The translations under genes and the position numbers were made by a program. Of a DNA stretch of 64,000 bases, positions 48,060 to 63,700 are shown piece by piece; position 1 is the stretch's first letter, and the number at the start of each line of letters is the position of its first letter. Below the pieces are notes generated by a model. The model had not been told where the DNA came from. It searched no databases and saw nothing but the letters and a program-made list of their open reading frames with translations. The stretch comes from Cucumis sativus. Taxonomy: Eukaryota > Streptophyta > Magnoliopsida > Cucurbitales > Cucurbitaceae. The stretch covers positions 10,168,001-10,232,000 of the forward strand of contig NC_026656.2 in assembly GCF_000004075.3 (NCBI RefSeq), written 5' to 3'.

Positions 48060-48935
48060 ACTTGGTCTTTCCCTTGGTATTATAAGGCATATTGATCAAC
48101 CATGATGGGAAGGGCTATATAGCTAGAATTAAGAAAAGGAATTACTATCTCTACTCACCCTACAATGTTCAACATTTCAATGAAAATGGCAAAGTAAATC
48201 GATAAATTCTTTGGGTTTATTCTTTCAAAGAGTTATCGTATGAAAAGGAAAGCTCATTTAATCAATTGGAAAGCTGCTTCTCACTCCATTCAGCTAGGTG
48301 GCGTAGCCATTGGAGACTTCAGGAATGGAAATACCTCTGCTATTGCTAAAATGGTTTTGGAGGTTTTATATTGAAAGGAAGCTTTTTGGTGAATATGGGA
48401 TTGGGTAGGAGCAGCTTAATAGATGTGCTTGCGCTACTTCTAGTCGCTAGAACTAAGGAAATTTTAAAGAAAGGTGAATTTATACATGTGGGCAGTGGTT
48501 CCAATGAAAAAAGAATGGTAAAATTAATGATAATAATGTGGGCAACTCCTTCTCGTGTGCTCCACCCTTTTCTGTTAGGATTAGTAATAGCACAAGTTAG
48601 ATTCATTTTGTTGGAATGGAGCCTTAGGTGGTTGGTCTCTAAGATGTAATAATTACAAAAATGTTCACAGGAAAACTCAATAGTTCCCTTATAAGGAGTA
48701 ATATCTAGTATCTGGTCTCTTAAATTTATTTGCCTTTGTTTGGGTATGGAACAACCTCACTTTTGTTAGGTTTTTTTACCGTGTCACCTACAGTATATTG
48801 CTATCACATGGTGCAAATGTATATCTTTCTACATCTACTACAGTTTATCTTCACTTTTAACTCCTTTGGTTTAAGCTAAATGCCTTTCTTTTGTAAATTT
48901 CATCATCAATGAAATTTATTTCTCATAAAAATTAA
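48060..48935 (+). mobile_element. LINE (non-LTR retrotransposon) 3'-end remnant
   Basis: From about 48240 one frame reads KRKAHLINWKAASHSIQLGG then VAIGDFRNGNTSAIAKM and, after a stop, KEAFW. This is the stretch after the LINE reverse transcriptase, where plant copies read 'H-V-W--C--K--GGLGI-----N-ALL-KW-WR'. Stops interrupt it. The block ends near 48890-48935 with TTTCATCATCAATGAAATTT + ATTTCTCAT and an A-rich tail, the usual plant LINE terminus. Confidence 0.65.
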
Positions 48936-49073
48936 AAGATAAATTGAGAAGGAGGTTTGTTTAACCATCCATCAACCCAGACAACTTTCAATTGGAAGCA
49001 TACTCATCACACGCAAATTACAGAAACTAGAAAATGAAGAAAAAAGAAGGAAGAGATAGAGATTACCCATACC

Positions 49074-52000
49074 TCAAAAAGGAGCCTCAAGTGACTCATC
49101 CCAGACATCACTTGCATTTGAAGCATCTTCAGCTTCTTCTTCCATGGAAAGACGAATATATTCCCTATGTGCAAATCGATCCCATTCAGTCAAAGTTGGA
49201 TCCTCGTGTTCCTAACAAAATAGAATATTAATTTTATCTTCAGAACTTAAACGAAGAACATAGTTGGAAGTCTAAATCCATTTTCCACAAAACTGAGGCA
49301 AAAACTTCATTTTACCTGACGGATTAGGAATGGATCGCGACTTTCAAAGGCAACAAACTTGTTGAGATTGAAAAGGATGTTGAAAACATGTCCGGCAAGT
49401 TTACAGTTTTTTATATCTCGTAATGTAATGCATTCCTCATTCTATATATGAAACAATACATCAATAAAAAAAATCATTTTCTTGCCTGAAATAAGCTACG
49501 AAAATAAAAAGGGAGTGGCAATAACTAGGTCAAGGAATTGACCTCTGGTCCAATCATATCAAAAATCTGACACAATATGTCCTCAAAAAGCACTGGTTCC
49601 TGAGCCATACACTCCATTCGGTGCAACTGCTCTTCAAAAAAATACTGCATTTCATTCCTTGTAAGCACTCCATTCCCGTCTAGATCAATGCATTTGAACC
49701 TAAAAAAAACAATCTAAAGATCAAGGAACATCCTAATATGGATTATATTTGTCCTCCCCTCCAAACAAGACAAAGATATTGTCTCCACTACATCATAATT
49801 ACAATCAAGAAAGGATATCCAATTAGTTTTGGCTAGGAAAGGAGAAAAATAACAAAAGAATTTAGATTAGTATCATTGACAAGAGGTCACAACTAAAATT
49901 CCACAACAATTATTAGAGAACTCTTCACATTTGATTTTGCAGTAGATTAAATGATTTGGATCTGGAATCCTACTTCTTTCCGTACTTTCTTGCAGTTCAG
50001 GGAGTGGACATTTTTTAAAGAAAATTTTTTGCAAAATTGATTTATGTTCAAACTGTCATTTCCTTGTTCAAACGTCAAATAACTTAAAATTGAACTACAG
50101 GAAAGTTTACATAAGACCTGCAGACACAAAAAGAGTAAAAATACCAGTACTCAAGACTCGGTTCGGATGATTTATCCTCTTCAGCCAAAATGAAGTAAAC
50201 AAAGTCTTCATATCCCATCCTCCCTTCAACGTTACAAGTAAATCTTCTTGGAATCTGAGAGGAAAAAATTCAGCAAATAAAAAACTTGTTGACCCAAGAA
50301 TAAACCTAAAGAAAAACCAATCAATAGATGAGAATAGGGGAAAACTTCAAACCTGAGAAAAGATTCTATCGACAATCCGATAGGTTAGAGCATGGTTACC
50401 ATATTTGATTACATTCTCTTTCTCGATAAAAAAATCATGATCATTGTCAAGCTCCCAAAACTTGCAATATATCACGTAGAAGTGTTCATATGAGAAGTAC
50501 CTGAGCCACACAAGAACAATGGTTTAGAGCAAGATCTAAAATCTAAACAAAAAAGCACATATTTTTAACTATATAGAGAAAAAATCAGGTAGACCTTAAT
50601 TTTCAGAAAGATTAAAGTCCAAAAGAAATAAAAACATTTTTTCATCAAAAGACTGAAACGTAATTTTATTCTCCCCCACAAAACAATAGAGAAATAAAGA
50701 AAGTCTGTTATCATGTTTAAGTTTCCTTGGAGAATATAACTATGTGATTAGTGTCAAACGTATCAAGATAACTGCCCCATAGCTAACATTCTGATTTCCT
50801 ACAAGAAAGCTGAGTATGGTCAACATATCAACATACTTCAGAACTTTGTTGATATCTTCTTCCTTGTCCACATGCTGCATTGCAGCAATTAAGTTCCCAC
50901 GCTTCAACTCCCTGAGGGTAATACGACCGTTACTGGTTCTGTTAATATAGTAAAATATCCTGTATATGACTGTTTCAGCTGCTCCATTTGTAAGAGAAAG
51001 TACACATGAAATCAGTTTCACATTGCAAAATATTAGATCATATGAACATTAGACTAGCAAGTAAATTGTTAACCATTTACAGAAAGAGGACAAATAAGTG
51101 GTTTAAAATTTAGTACATCAAGCAATTAAACAATTAAAACCCCGTTTGTTAACCATTTAGGTTTTTTAAAATTGAGACTACTTTAAGTTCCGACGATTTC
51201 TTCGTGATGGATATCATTTCTTTAAGAAGTCATTTGAATTCTTAGCCAAATTCCAATTTTTTTTTTAAAAAAAAAAGTCTGAAAACCACTTTCTTAAGTT
51301 TTCAAAACTTGGCTTGGATTTTAAGTGTCTCTAAAAAGTAGATAACAAAACAAAAAACAAAAAAAATCTATAGTTGGAAGTACTGTTTATAAGCTTAACA
51401 TCAGAAAACCAAATGGTTATCAAATGAAGCCTAAATAAATCATGGAAGGAAAAATATATGAGGTTGAGAACATAAATAACCTTAGAAAATAGAGTGGACT
51501 AATCTTTATTAATTTAAGAACTTTTAAACAAAACAGTTGACATTTATCATGTTTATTTGGGTTGAAGATATTGTTGTTAAAACTACAGTAGGTATAAATT
51601 TTAGTCAAAGTCAAAGCCCTTCAGAAGAATGTATTGGCACGTGGAAATTGCAACCAAATTATATTAGTATAAGCAACTGTGAGATCAAGGTCATCTAAAT
51701 AATATAGAAACAATATATCTACAAAATCAGTTCCTGATTCCACATCTGGAAAAGTAGTGTAGCAGGCAATCTTCTCACCGTATCTTTCCTGGAACTCTGG
51801 TGTACTTTGCAAAAACTCCAGCCCTGGGTGAGTTGCCAAAAGTTCTTGTAAAGCAGGTTTGAAATCATCCTGAATTGAAGATACAAATTCTCATCAATGT
51901 TTGAATGCAAAGCATAGATATGCCACTTTTGATTTGATTGAAAACTATACCTGAACAAGGTAATTGCGCTCTGGTTCCTTGAGAATAGCAAATACTTGGG

Positions 52001-52100
52001 ATGCTAAATCCATGGTTAACATATTGCTCATAATCCAATAATTGATGAACTGTTCTCTACAAAATAAGCAACAAAGTCATTACATTCCAACAAAAATCTA

Positions 52101-52145
<45 letters not shown>

Positions 52146-53248
52146 CATTCATTCATCAGGATTTAATTGAGAGTCTCATGTTGCCCACATGCAAAAGATC
52201 AAGCAATTATTATTCACCAAAATCCTAAGAAATGCAGTGGGGAGGTTAAATGCATACCTTGATACTTTTCCGTTGCAGTTAACATCAATCTTCCTAAAAA
52301 GAGCAGTGGAGAGATATGAAGGTAACTTGCAAATCTCCTTTGTGACTAATTTAAATTCTGCATTGAAATAAGGAAATTGAAATATATCCTTAAGAAACAT
52401 AGAAAGAAAAGAGCATCAACGCATTACAGCTCAACTTCACCCTTTATTTGCACTCCATCCGAGCGAGAAAGAAAAAACTGATTCGCTTTAGACAGAAAAT
52501 CTTCCGTCAATTCATTCGGAGCTGGACGACCACTTGTAAAGTAGAACTGCAAATATATTACAATGTCTCATGAGGCTATGTCAACTTGTAACAACTCTAA
52601 TACAATGTTGGGCAGTCAAGTATACAAATCCTGCATACTTGAATTAATAATTAGCTAACAATCAACAGTTTGCTCAATACCTGTGGTATAGCCTCTCTTG
52701 CTGGCTCCTTGACCAACTTAAGTGGAGAACTTAACGAAGAAGGGCCAAACCTCTGTTTCACCATACGTGGGGAACTGGATGCACTGCGAGGTGAAAGTGG
52801 AGGAGTACTGCCACCGGGAAACATAGAAGGTAAAGAATGATTAGAAACACCGTTGATTCCAGTAGAGTTGCCGCCAACATTAAAAGAAGCACCGGACTTC
52901 GCATCAGCAACCAAAGAATTCACCTAAGTTCAAAACAACAATTGGGGAAATGGTCTGGAAAAATCAGACGGAAGTTCACAGTACAAAGTATTACACAAAA
53001 CGAAAATTTCTCATTCGCTTACTTGTATGAAGCTACAAAAGAGACTTCGGAAGTACGATAGAGTTTCTAAACAAAAAAATGAATCGAAGAAGTACCAGTC
53101 GGCCAGTCTCGGGCAGCGAAAGCCACTGCGAGAACAACGCCTCAACGACATAAGGATTGGATTTCATAGCAAAGGAAGACACCTCGGGGAGCTGCAACAT
53201 CTCTATGTCCAGTAGGAACTCCAAGTCACCTTCAACCTCCATATCCAT
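49074..53248 (-). CDS. PP2A regulatory subunit B'' (alpha/beta type), EF-hand protein
   Basis: Twelve exons on the minus strand: 53096-53248, 52681-52923, 52441-52546, 52258-52357, 51951-52056, 51779-51869, 50837-50978, 50353-50500, 50145-50254, 49543-49699, 49316-49441 and 49074-49211. They give 539 residues, close to plant B'' subunits. It starts [11 protein letters not shown] (the first true ATG in frame) and includes [37 protein letters not shown], a Ser/Pro-rich N-terminal linker and the end SLEAPF. EF-hand-like loops start at D192, D332 and D405 ([12 protein letters not shown], the most canonical). B'' subunits bring Ca2+ response and substrate choice to the PP2A core; plant members are known to act on HMG-CoA reductase, from memory. 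Intron 6 (50979-51778) is the longest. TGA is followed directly by GGTATG. Confidence 0.93.
52102..52143 (+). repeat. 42-base poly(A) in PP2A B'' intron 4
   Basis: An unbroken A run (U in the transcript) lies about 45 bases upstream of the exon 5 acceptor on the minus strand. It could be an LTR/LINE tail or a microsatellite. Confidence 0.85.
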
Positions 53249-53256
53249 CACCAACT

Positions 53257-53664
53257 CTATCCACCTCTCATACAAAACGCGAATTCAAATCACCACAAAC
53301 AGAAAACCTAATCCCCAATCTTCATGAACTCCACACTCCACACTCAACTCTCACTCCACTGCGAAACACTTTAAGCAAGATCTCAAAAAGTAAAGGATGC
53401 AACAGCAACAGCAACAGCAAGAGGTAATCAACAGCTCTAGAAGCAAATCAGCACCGTATTCCGCTGACTGAGAAGGTCCGAAACAGGAAGAATCGCCGAG
53501 GAAGGACAGTGAGGGAGCTGCATGTGAAGTAGAGAGAAAGCTGGAGTTGAATGGAGTGTGTGTTGTCTGAATCTGAAAGTATTAAAAGAGCTTCGCCGGA
53601 AGGGAAGCTTAGCCGAGTCCGATGGGAGTGAAAGGGTAGAAGAAAGTTGGGAAATGGTACGCAT
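53257..53664 (-). promoter_or_regulatory. PP2A B'' leader with uORFs and a CAA/CAG-rich tract
   Basis: On the minus strand two tiny uORFs sit just before the start: MRGG-stop at 53257-53271 and MKIGD-stop at 53308-53325. Farther up, a 75-codon ATG frame runs 53664-53437; it is Ser/Leu/Phe-rich with no domain. Between them lies a GCTGTT triplet tract (53400-53421). How much is transcribed is unknown. Confidence 0.4.
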
Positions 53665-53764
53665 AAAAGTTGTCGTCGTTTTATGGAAGTGGAAACGGAA
53701 ACCGTTGAATGGCTCGACGGAAAGCAGTATTAGTGTCGGCTTCACCTTTGGCTACGCCCAATAA

Positions 53765-54480
53765 TTCTTTTAAAAAATGAATTTGTAGCCCTAAACCTTT
53801 TTTTTTTTTTTTTTTTAATTTATTAGCACATCAATCCACGCTCTCTAATTATAACTATTTACGTTTTATTTCATTCAAAATCATAATACTTACCATTTTC
53901 TTTTTATATCATCTTCGGTAGGTAGTTGTACAAGCCAACTTTACTTCACTCTACAATATTTGCATGTTAAAAACACAAGAAAACTAATATCGATAAGATA
54001 CAAAATTATTAACTAACCATTTAAAACACCAAATCTCAAATAATTAAATTGATTTACATAAAGAAAGTTTAATAATTTAATCCGTAAACAAAGTTTATCA
54101 TTTTAATTGGTACAGTCGTTAACGTCAGGTTACCGATTTTTTAAAAATGTTTGACAAGAAAAATGAGGTCAAATTGCCCAAATTCATTAGAAAAAAGAAG
54201 AAGCTATTTTCAATGTTGTTTTTCTTTCAGTTATCTTTATCAAATTTGAATCGTATATACGTTATGTTATATATTGTATCGATCACGTAAGAAATTTTTC
54301 TAAAACATGATTACAATTTTAAAAAATAAAAATTTGTTTGACAATGGTTTCTTAATTTGGAAGTTGTTAAATGGGAATGGTAACGTCTACTCTCAATGAA
54401 AAGATCAATCAATCACAAAAAATTAATTATCACACCCCGATAAAGTAAGAAAATTAGATACGTCATGACGTCAATATGCA
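53765..54480. other. Intergenic AT-rich DNA upstream of PP2A B''
   Basis: It includes a T-run at about 53799-53816 and nothing coding. The PP2A promoter should lie at its left end. Confidence 0.4.
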
Positions 54481-54519
54481 TTAAACCAATCAGGGAAGGA
54501 GGAAATCCAAGAAAATTGG

Positions 54520-55310
54520 ATGCCTAAAAAACCACATCTACCCAAATAGCGAGCTATTGTATTCCACTCTCTACGGGGAGCTATCAATGGATTTGGCATT
54601 TTGGTAATAAAAGTATGTACACAATTAATAGTGATTGTTGTTTGACCTTTGAGCGAGGTTCTATTGGGGCTTCATCAAGCTTGAATTGGTGGATTGATTA
54701 ATGGAAAAAGTTTGGCGTTAAAAAATTCTCATCAAGGTTAAGCATTTTCCACAACTACGTTCTGACGAGTTTAAACTTAGATCATCGACATGTCATCTTT
54801 GATTCATGGTGCCTTGTACGTGGTGCTTCGAGTGCATCCACAAGACATACTCTATTTGAATGTCAACAAGCTAGTAGGGTTTGATGTTCCTTGTTTTCTA
54901 CTCAGCGAAGTCGTTCACTGAATGGTTTTCTTAATAAAGGATGGTCAACAAATTATTAACTTGATCAAATACGAATTTTGGGTTGGCTTGCGTTAGTGCT
55001 AGACATATCTGAGATGACATAGATAAGTTTGTATAAAACGAGAATATTTTGTATGTTACCTTTAGATGTGATTGGATTGCGAAGTGTGTCTTGCTATACA
55101 CGCTAATTTTTTTCGAAGGCAAGAGCTTCTTAGTCTCTTTTCTAACCTCCACATCAATGTTTCGGATAATTTCTGGCTTTGACAAGATTATTCTCTATGC
55201 AAATGCTGTTTTAAAATGTGTTGATTACTGTTTTCAAATCATTCCTCTCTCAGTTGTGCTATTATTACAATACCTTATAAGAATATGTCACAAGGTGAGA
55301 AATTGTACCT
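54520..55310 (+). mobile_element. LINE-type remnant (zf-RVT / RNase H-like region)
   Basis: One frame from about 54700 reads KKFGVKKFSSRLSIFHNYVL, then TSLNLDHRHVIFDSWCLVRG, then ASSASTRHTLFECQQASRV before a stop. This matches the plant zf-RVT pattern '(C)P-CG---ES--H-LF-C--A--VW', with the first Cys altered. Downstream broken frames (55049-55312) recall the following RNase H-like domain. Several stops and shifts mark it as dead. Confidence 0.55.
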
Positions 55311-56127
55311 AGTTTAACCACAATTCAACATATTACAAAGTTCGACAATCTATTAAACACAATTAAAAGTTTACATACACGTATAACACTTGAATAAGAC
55401 TCGATAGACAAATCTTTATGTTCAGAACTAATCCTATAATTTAATCAATCTTTTTTATATATATATGTGTGACTCTATAATTTAACCCATCATAATCTTC
55501 CCTGTTCTTCAATTTCTTATAGCTATCATCCATAAAGGTAAACATCATCTTTTCCATTGCAGACATGATTTAAAAGGGAAAGTTTGAGTAATTGTAAAAT
55601 CAGATCTCTATAAAGAAAGAAAAAATAGCAACAGAGACGATAAAAACAATAAAGCTGACTTCTCTTCCTATTCATCCAAAAGGTCTGGCAGGAGTCATCT
55701 CTATCCCTTGCTTCATCTAGCAGAATTATGGCCACAGAGGCAATTAAGACTTTTTCCGGTTGGTGTCAAAGCCTTTTGCCATGAAAGAATGAATATGAGA
55801 AAAGTATTTATTAGTTACAGCAGCCTCAAGTGTATTAACAATTTCCCGAGAGCTTTGTTAATTTCTCTCTTTGACGAGTCTGAAAAAAGGTTTATAATTA
55901 ATCATATGAACCTCTGATGAGAGGCACATATACATACCCAAGTGGGGCAGGGCGGGGGCGGGGGCAGGGGCAGGGGCAGGGGAGAGTTTAACTTCCATAC
56001 CTGGGATGGAGTACGATGATGAACATGAAGAGACACCATACAGATGCTTAAAAACATCATCATAATGATGAATTCCAACAGTAACTACAGAGAAAAACAC
56101 AGCTCACCCCCAACGATCAATCAGTTC
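55311..56127. other. 3' flank of the casein kinase gene
   Basis: The right part is the probable 3' UTR of the minus-strand kinase and includes the G-rich tract. The left part has no coding signal. Confidence 0.4.
55943..55985 (+). repeat. G-rich tract with G-quadruplex potential
   Basis: GGGG-CA-GGG-C-GGGGG-C-GGGGG-CA-GGGG-CA-GGGG-CA-GGGG: seven G runs of three or more, separated by one or two bases. It lies about 145-185 bases beyond the stop of the minus-strand kinase gene, so it is on the template strand there and the mRNA would be C-rich. Confidence 0.85.
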
Positions 56128-60108
<3,981 letters not shown>

Positions 60109-60116
60109 GATTGAGC

Positions 60117-60929
60117 TTGAATAGAATTAAAGCAATCCCAGTTCACCTTTTTATTACCTCAGCTAACACAATCCACCAAAACCAGCGAACTACCAATACT
60201 AACCCTACAGTAACAGTTCAACTACCAATCCTCAATCCCAATATCCTTGTAACGATTTCAATCTCCAAGCACCATCTCAGATCCACCAACTTCCAATCAA
60301 ACTTTCAAGCTTCGAGGAAAAAAAAATCAAAGCTCAAAAATCCAACTCCAAACCACCGAAAATACTTCAAATCACACTTAGAACCCCAAAATATGATACA
60401 GAGTGAAGAATCTAACAAATAGAAATTAGCAAGAGAGCAGAAAACCCAAACCCCAAACGAGCAAAAAGCTCTTCTGTCGTTTGGGAAGAGAGAGATAATG
60501 TACTACTCCCCACAACCCCACCTCCAAAAAAATAAAACTTTAATTAAAAAAAAGAAAAAAGAAAAAAACCCACTACAGGAATAAGAAACGGATCTTCAAA
60601 TCGGAATTGTCAGAGTGAAAAGATCAGTAGAGGGGGGGAAATTATGGAGGAGACGACGAAGTTTGAAGGTGAAAAGAATCTGATACTTTGCGGTAATCGC
60701 AGCAAAGAATAGAAAAAAGAAAAAGAAAAAAAGAAAAAAAAAATGAAGTAAAATAGAGGTCAAAAAAATTTAGAAAAGATTCATGGGGATTGAAGAAGAT
60801 TGAATATGGTGGAAGGGACATGAAAGGTAGAAAGAAAAGGAATTTTGAGAGATGAGATTGAAGAGAGGAAAAGGAGGGAAAGTGGAGCAGAGAAAAAAGG
60901 AAGAAAAATTAGATGAGAATTGAGAAAGT
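60117..60929 (-). promoter_or_regulatory. Probable 5' UTR intron of the CKL gene
   Basis: On the minus strand TTTCAG|GTACTTTC near 60930 looks like a donor, and TTTAATTCTATTCAAG ending near 60117 is a good acceptor only eight bases before the ATG. A leader intron of about 0.8 kb is common in this kinase family. This is inferred from sequence only. Confidence 0.4.
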
Positions 60930-60984
60930 ACCTGAATGATATTTGATGAGCAAAAGAAAGCTGGATGATAGATAATATCATATA

Positions 60985-63380
60985 AATTTATTCTTTTCTT
61001 TTCTTTTCTTTTACTAATTCATTTATTAAAAAACATTTTATTTATTTATTTATTTTCCCTTTTTCAGTTTACCCAAACACCAAACCTCTCCAAAATTATA
61101 TCATTTTTAAATAATAATAATAATGATGGCCAAACCCAACAATTATCCAATTAATTAAATTTTCAATGATATATTTGGATTTTCTTAGAAAGAAAATGAA
61201 TATATATGTTAATTACTATGCTCATGTTGAAACTACAAGTTCTAACATAACAATGAATCTAACTACAATGTCAATTGATGATACCTTACAAGGTGGAGGT
61301 AATTTAGTATTTTGACACATTACTACTTTTGTGTTTTTCTAAAAAAATTTATATAAAGTATTTTTTGCAAGTATAGAACGATGCTTAACACGTGTCCTAG
61401 TTTGTTAGGCTACACTTACTTTTCCTACTCTTGTTTGGACTTCGGTCACACTACCAAGTTTCCAAATTGTAGCAGGTAAACGAGAATGGAAAGATACTGT
61501 CTATTCCAATAAGGTGCATCTTTATTTATTTATTTATTTATTTTTATTGGATTTTATGGTTAAGTGTATTTAGTTTGGAGCAATCTTATGTTGTAGATTT
61601 CTAAAGAATTTTCCTATAAAGCATGTGAGAGAGGACAAAATATGTTGAAATAATATATTTTCGATATATAAGAAACAATAACATATTGTATTATGGTAAT
61701 TGCAAAATGATATATAATTACCAATATGAAATATTTATCAGTGATATAGTCTATCATAATTAATAGTCGATAGTTGGATCTAGATCTTAATATATCTCCA
61801 AATTTATATCTACTCGTAATTTAGGCCTAATCCTTGTATTCGTAATTACCTCTCTTTTACTATATATATTAATATTTTATTAAAGAAAAAACAAACAAAT
61901 TGGGTTCGATTCGAAATGCGTGTCTATTTATGGTATTTACTTTTATTACTCATATACAGAGTATAAAAATTGCTGACAAAGGTTGAACTTCCAACTTCTA
62001 TAGATGAAAGATCATACCTATTATCCTAAGTTAAACTCACTTTAGCTATTGTTCGTATATATAGAGAGATAAATATAAGTATATTAATAAAGCATCCATT
62101 GTCATTTACATTCATATATTTATGTAACGTTGATATATAAATGTATGTTTCACCCCTCCAATCTTAGGCTGAACAAAGAAAAACATGTAAATTCATAGGC
62201 ATGTGAATAGGATCATTAATAATGTTAGGTATAGGACCAGAAAAATACAAAGTTTTGTAGTCGACAAATATCTATCAAACATCTATTAAAACTATCATTT
62301 CAAAAGTTAATGACGTAATTTCTTGTATCTTTTATTAAAAAAAATATATCTCGAACGATACCAATAAAACTTTATACTATAGTATTGTTTTTGATGAGTG
62401 ATATATTAATTAATAATAGTTGAAAATGGAAATTATAACAAAATATGAGGAAATTAAAAAAATCTATAGTAAGCATATTATATTTCAAAATAGGTAGGAT
62501 GTAGAAGTGGTTATGTGGTTATAGGAAAACCAATAGCTAAAAGATTTGTAATGTACATCTCAATTAGTTAAAGCCTTTTTTTTTTTTTTTTCTTAAAAGA
62601 GTAGGCAATTTAATCAACTTTATTTATGCTTTCTAATTTCAAATAAACATATCCCTACGTAAGAATGATGGAGAAATAGCCATGAAAAGATTTTGTCTCT
62701 TCCTCATTAATCCATGAGGTTGTGATTATTATGTGTTTAGTTTAGTCCTCCAAATTTGGAGGTAACACTTTGACGTTTTGAACTTTAGAAAATAATTTTA
62801 AATAATATTGAATTCTTTCATTCATTTTGTTTAAAAAGTTTAGTTTAATTTGTATTTGATTCTTTTTTTTTTTTTATCCTTAAACCTTAAATCTTAGGTT
62901 ACTTTCTAAACTTTAGGATTAATATGGTGTTTTTCTTTTTAATTTCGTAATTACCAAATAAAATTTAAATCAAATCTTTACAAATCGGATGTGAAATATA
63001 TAATTTTTATATTATGTTATAAAATGTAATACCAAATTTAAATATTTTAACATTTGTTCGTAATTTTTTAATCGTACTTTTGTTCATAACTTTTTCAAAA
63101 TTTTATTTTGATTAACGTATGAAAAGAAGATTGAACTCGACACAAAACATATTATGATCATCATCAAACTTATCAATATCACACACCTATGTTAGTATGT
63201 TAGTATGTGTTTTAATTTAAATGCATGAGTTTCACATCTAACATCAATAATTAATTTATTTGAACAAAAAGTTTTTTTTCTTCTTTCGTAACTAATTTAA
63301 AAGTTGATCAAAGGACAAAAGTAAAACAATTAAATATTGATTAATAAAATATTATAAGATGGAAAAGGTGGGGCATCAGA
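60985..63380. other. Intergenic AT-rich DNA
   Basis: Promoter of CKL at the left end, including (TTTTC)n-like repeats near 60991-61010. A (TTTA)n microsatellite lies at about 61520-61544. A tRNA-like fragment sits near 61965-62050 on the minus strand. No gene is seen. Confidence 0.4.
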
Positions 63381-63429
63381 AATTCACCTAAAATTAAAAA
63401 GAAAAAAAAGAAGAAGAAGAAGAAGAAAA

Positions 63430-63700
63430 TATTTAGGAAATAAAATGGGATATGATAAGTGGACCGCCGGCAACGCCATGTGCCATCTGATTATTGGCTT
63501 TCGTGGTACTGATTGTGACCGCTCCATCTCATCTGTAGTGGAGACCTTTTTTCCTGCCTGGGGACTACATGTCGTTCTCCCCCACCCGACACCCCAAGCG
63601 TCCATTCGACAACAGTTTGTACCTCTAATACTCCAACAATCCATAACCACCTCCCAGTACCCCTTCTTATTTAACCCGACCCGACCCGATCCAACCCCAT
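63430..63700. other. GC-richer island with open frames on both strands
   Basis: Base composition rises from about 63455 to 63690 amid AT-rich flanks, and both strands are open (63445-63777 plus, 63384-63650 minus). Neither translation shows a known domain. ACCCGACCCGACCCGAT at about 63676-63693 is a short tandem. It could be a gene fragment, an element piece or the promoter of a gene outside the window. Confidence 0.25.

Noticed and set aside
53269..53275. A longer N-terminus for the PP2A B'' subunit starting at 53275
   Set aside because: The codon there is TTG; the ATG at 53269-53271 is in another frame and ends after four codons. The first in-frame ATG is at 53248.
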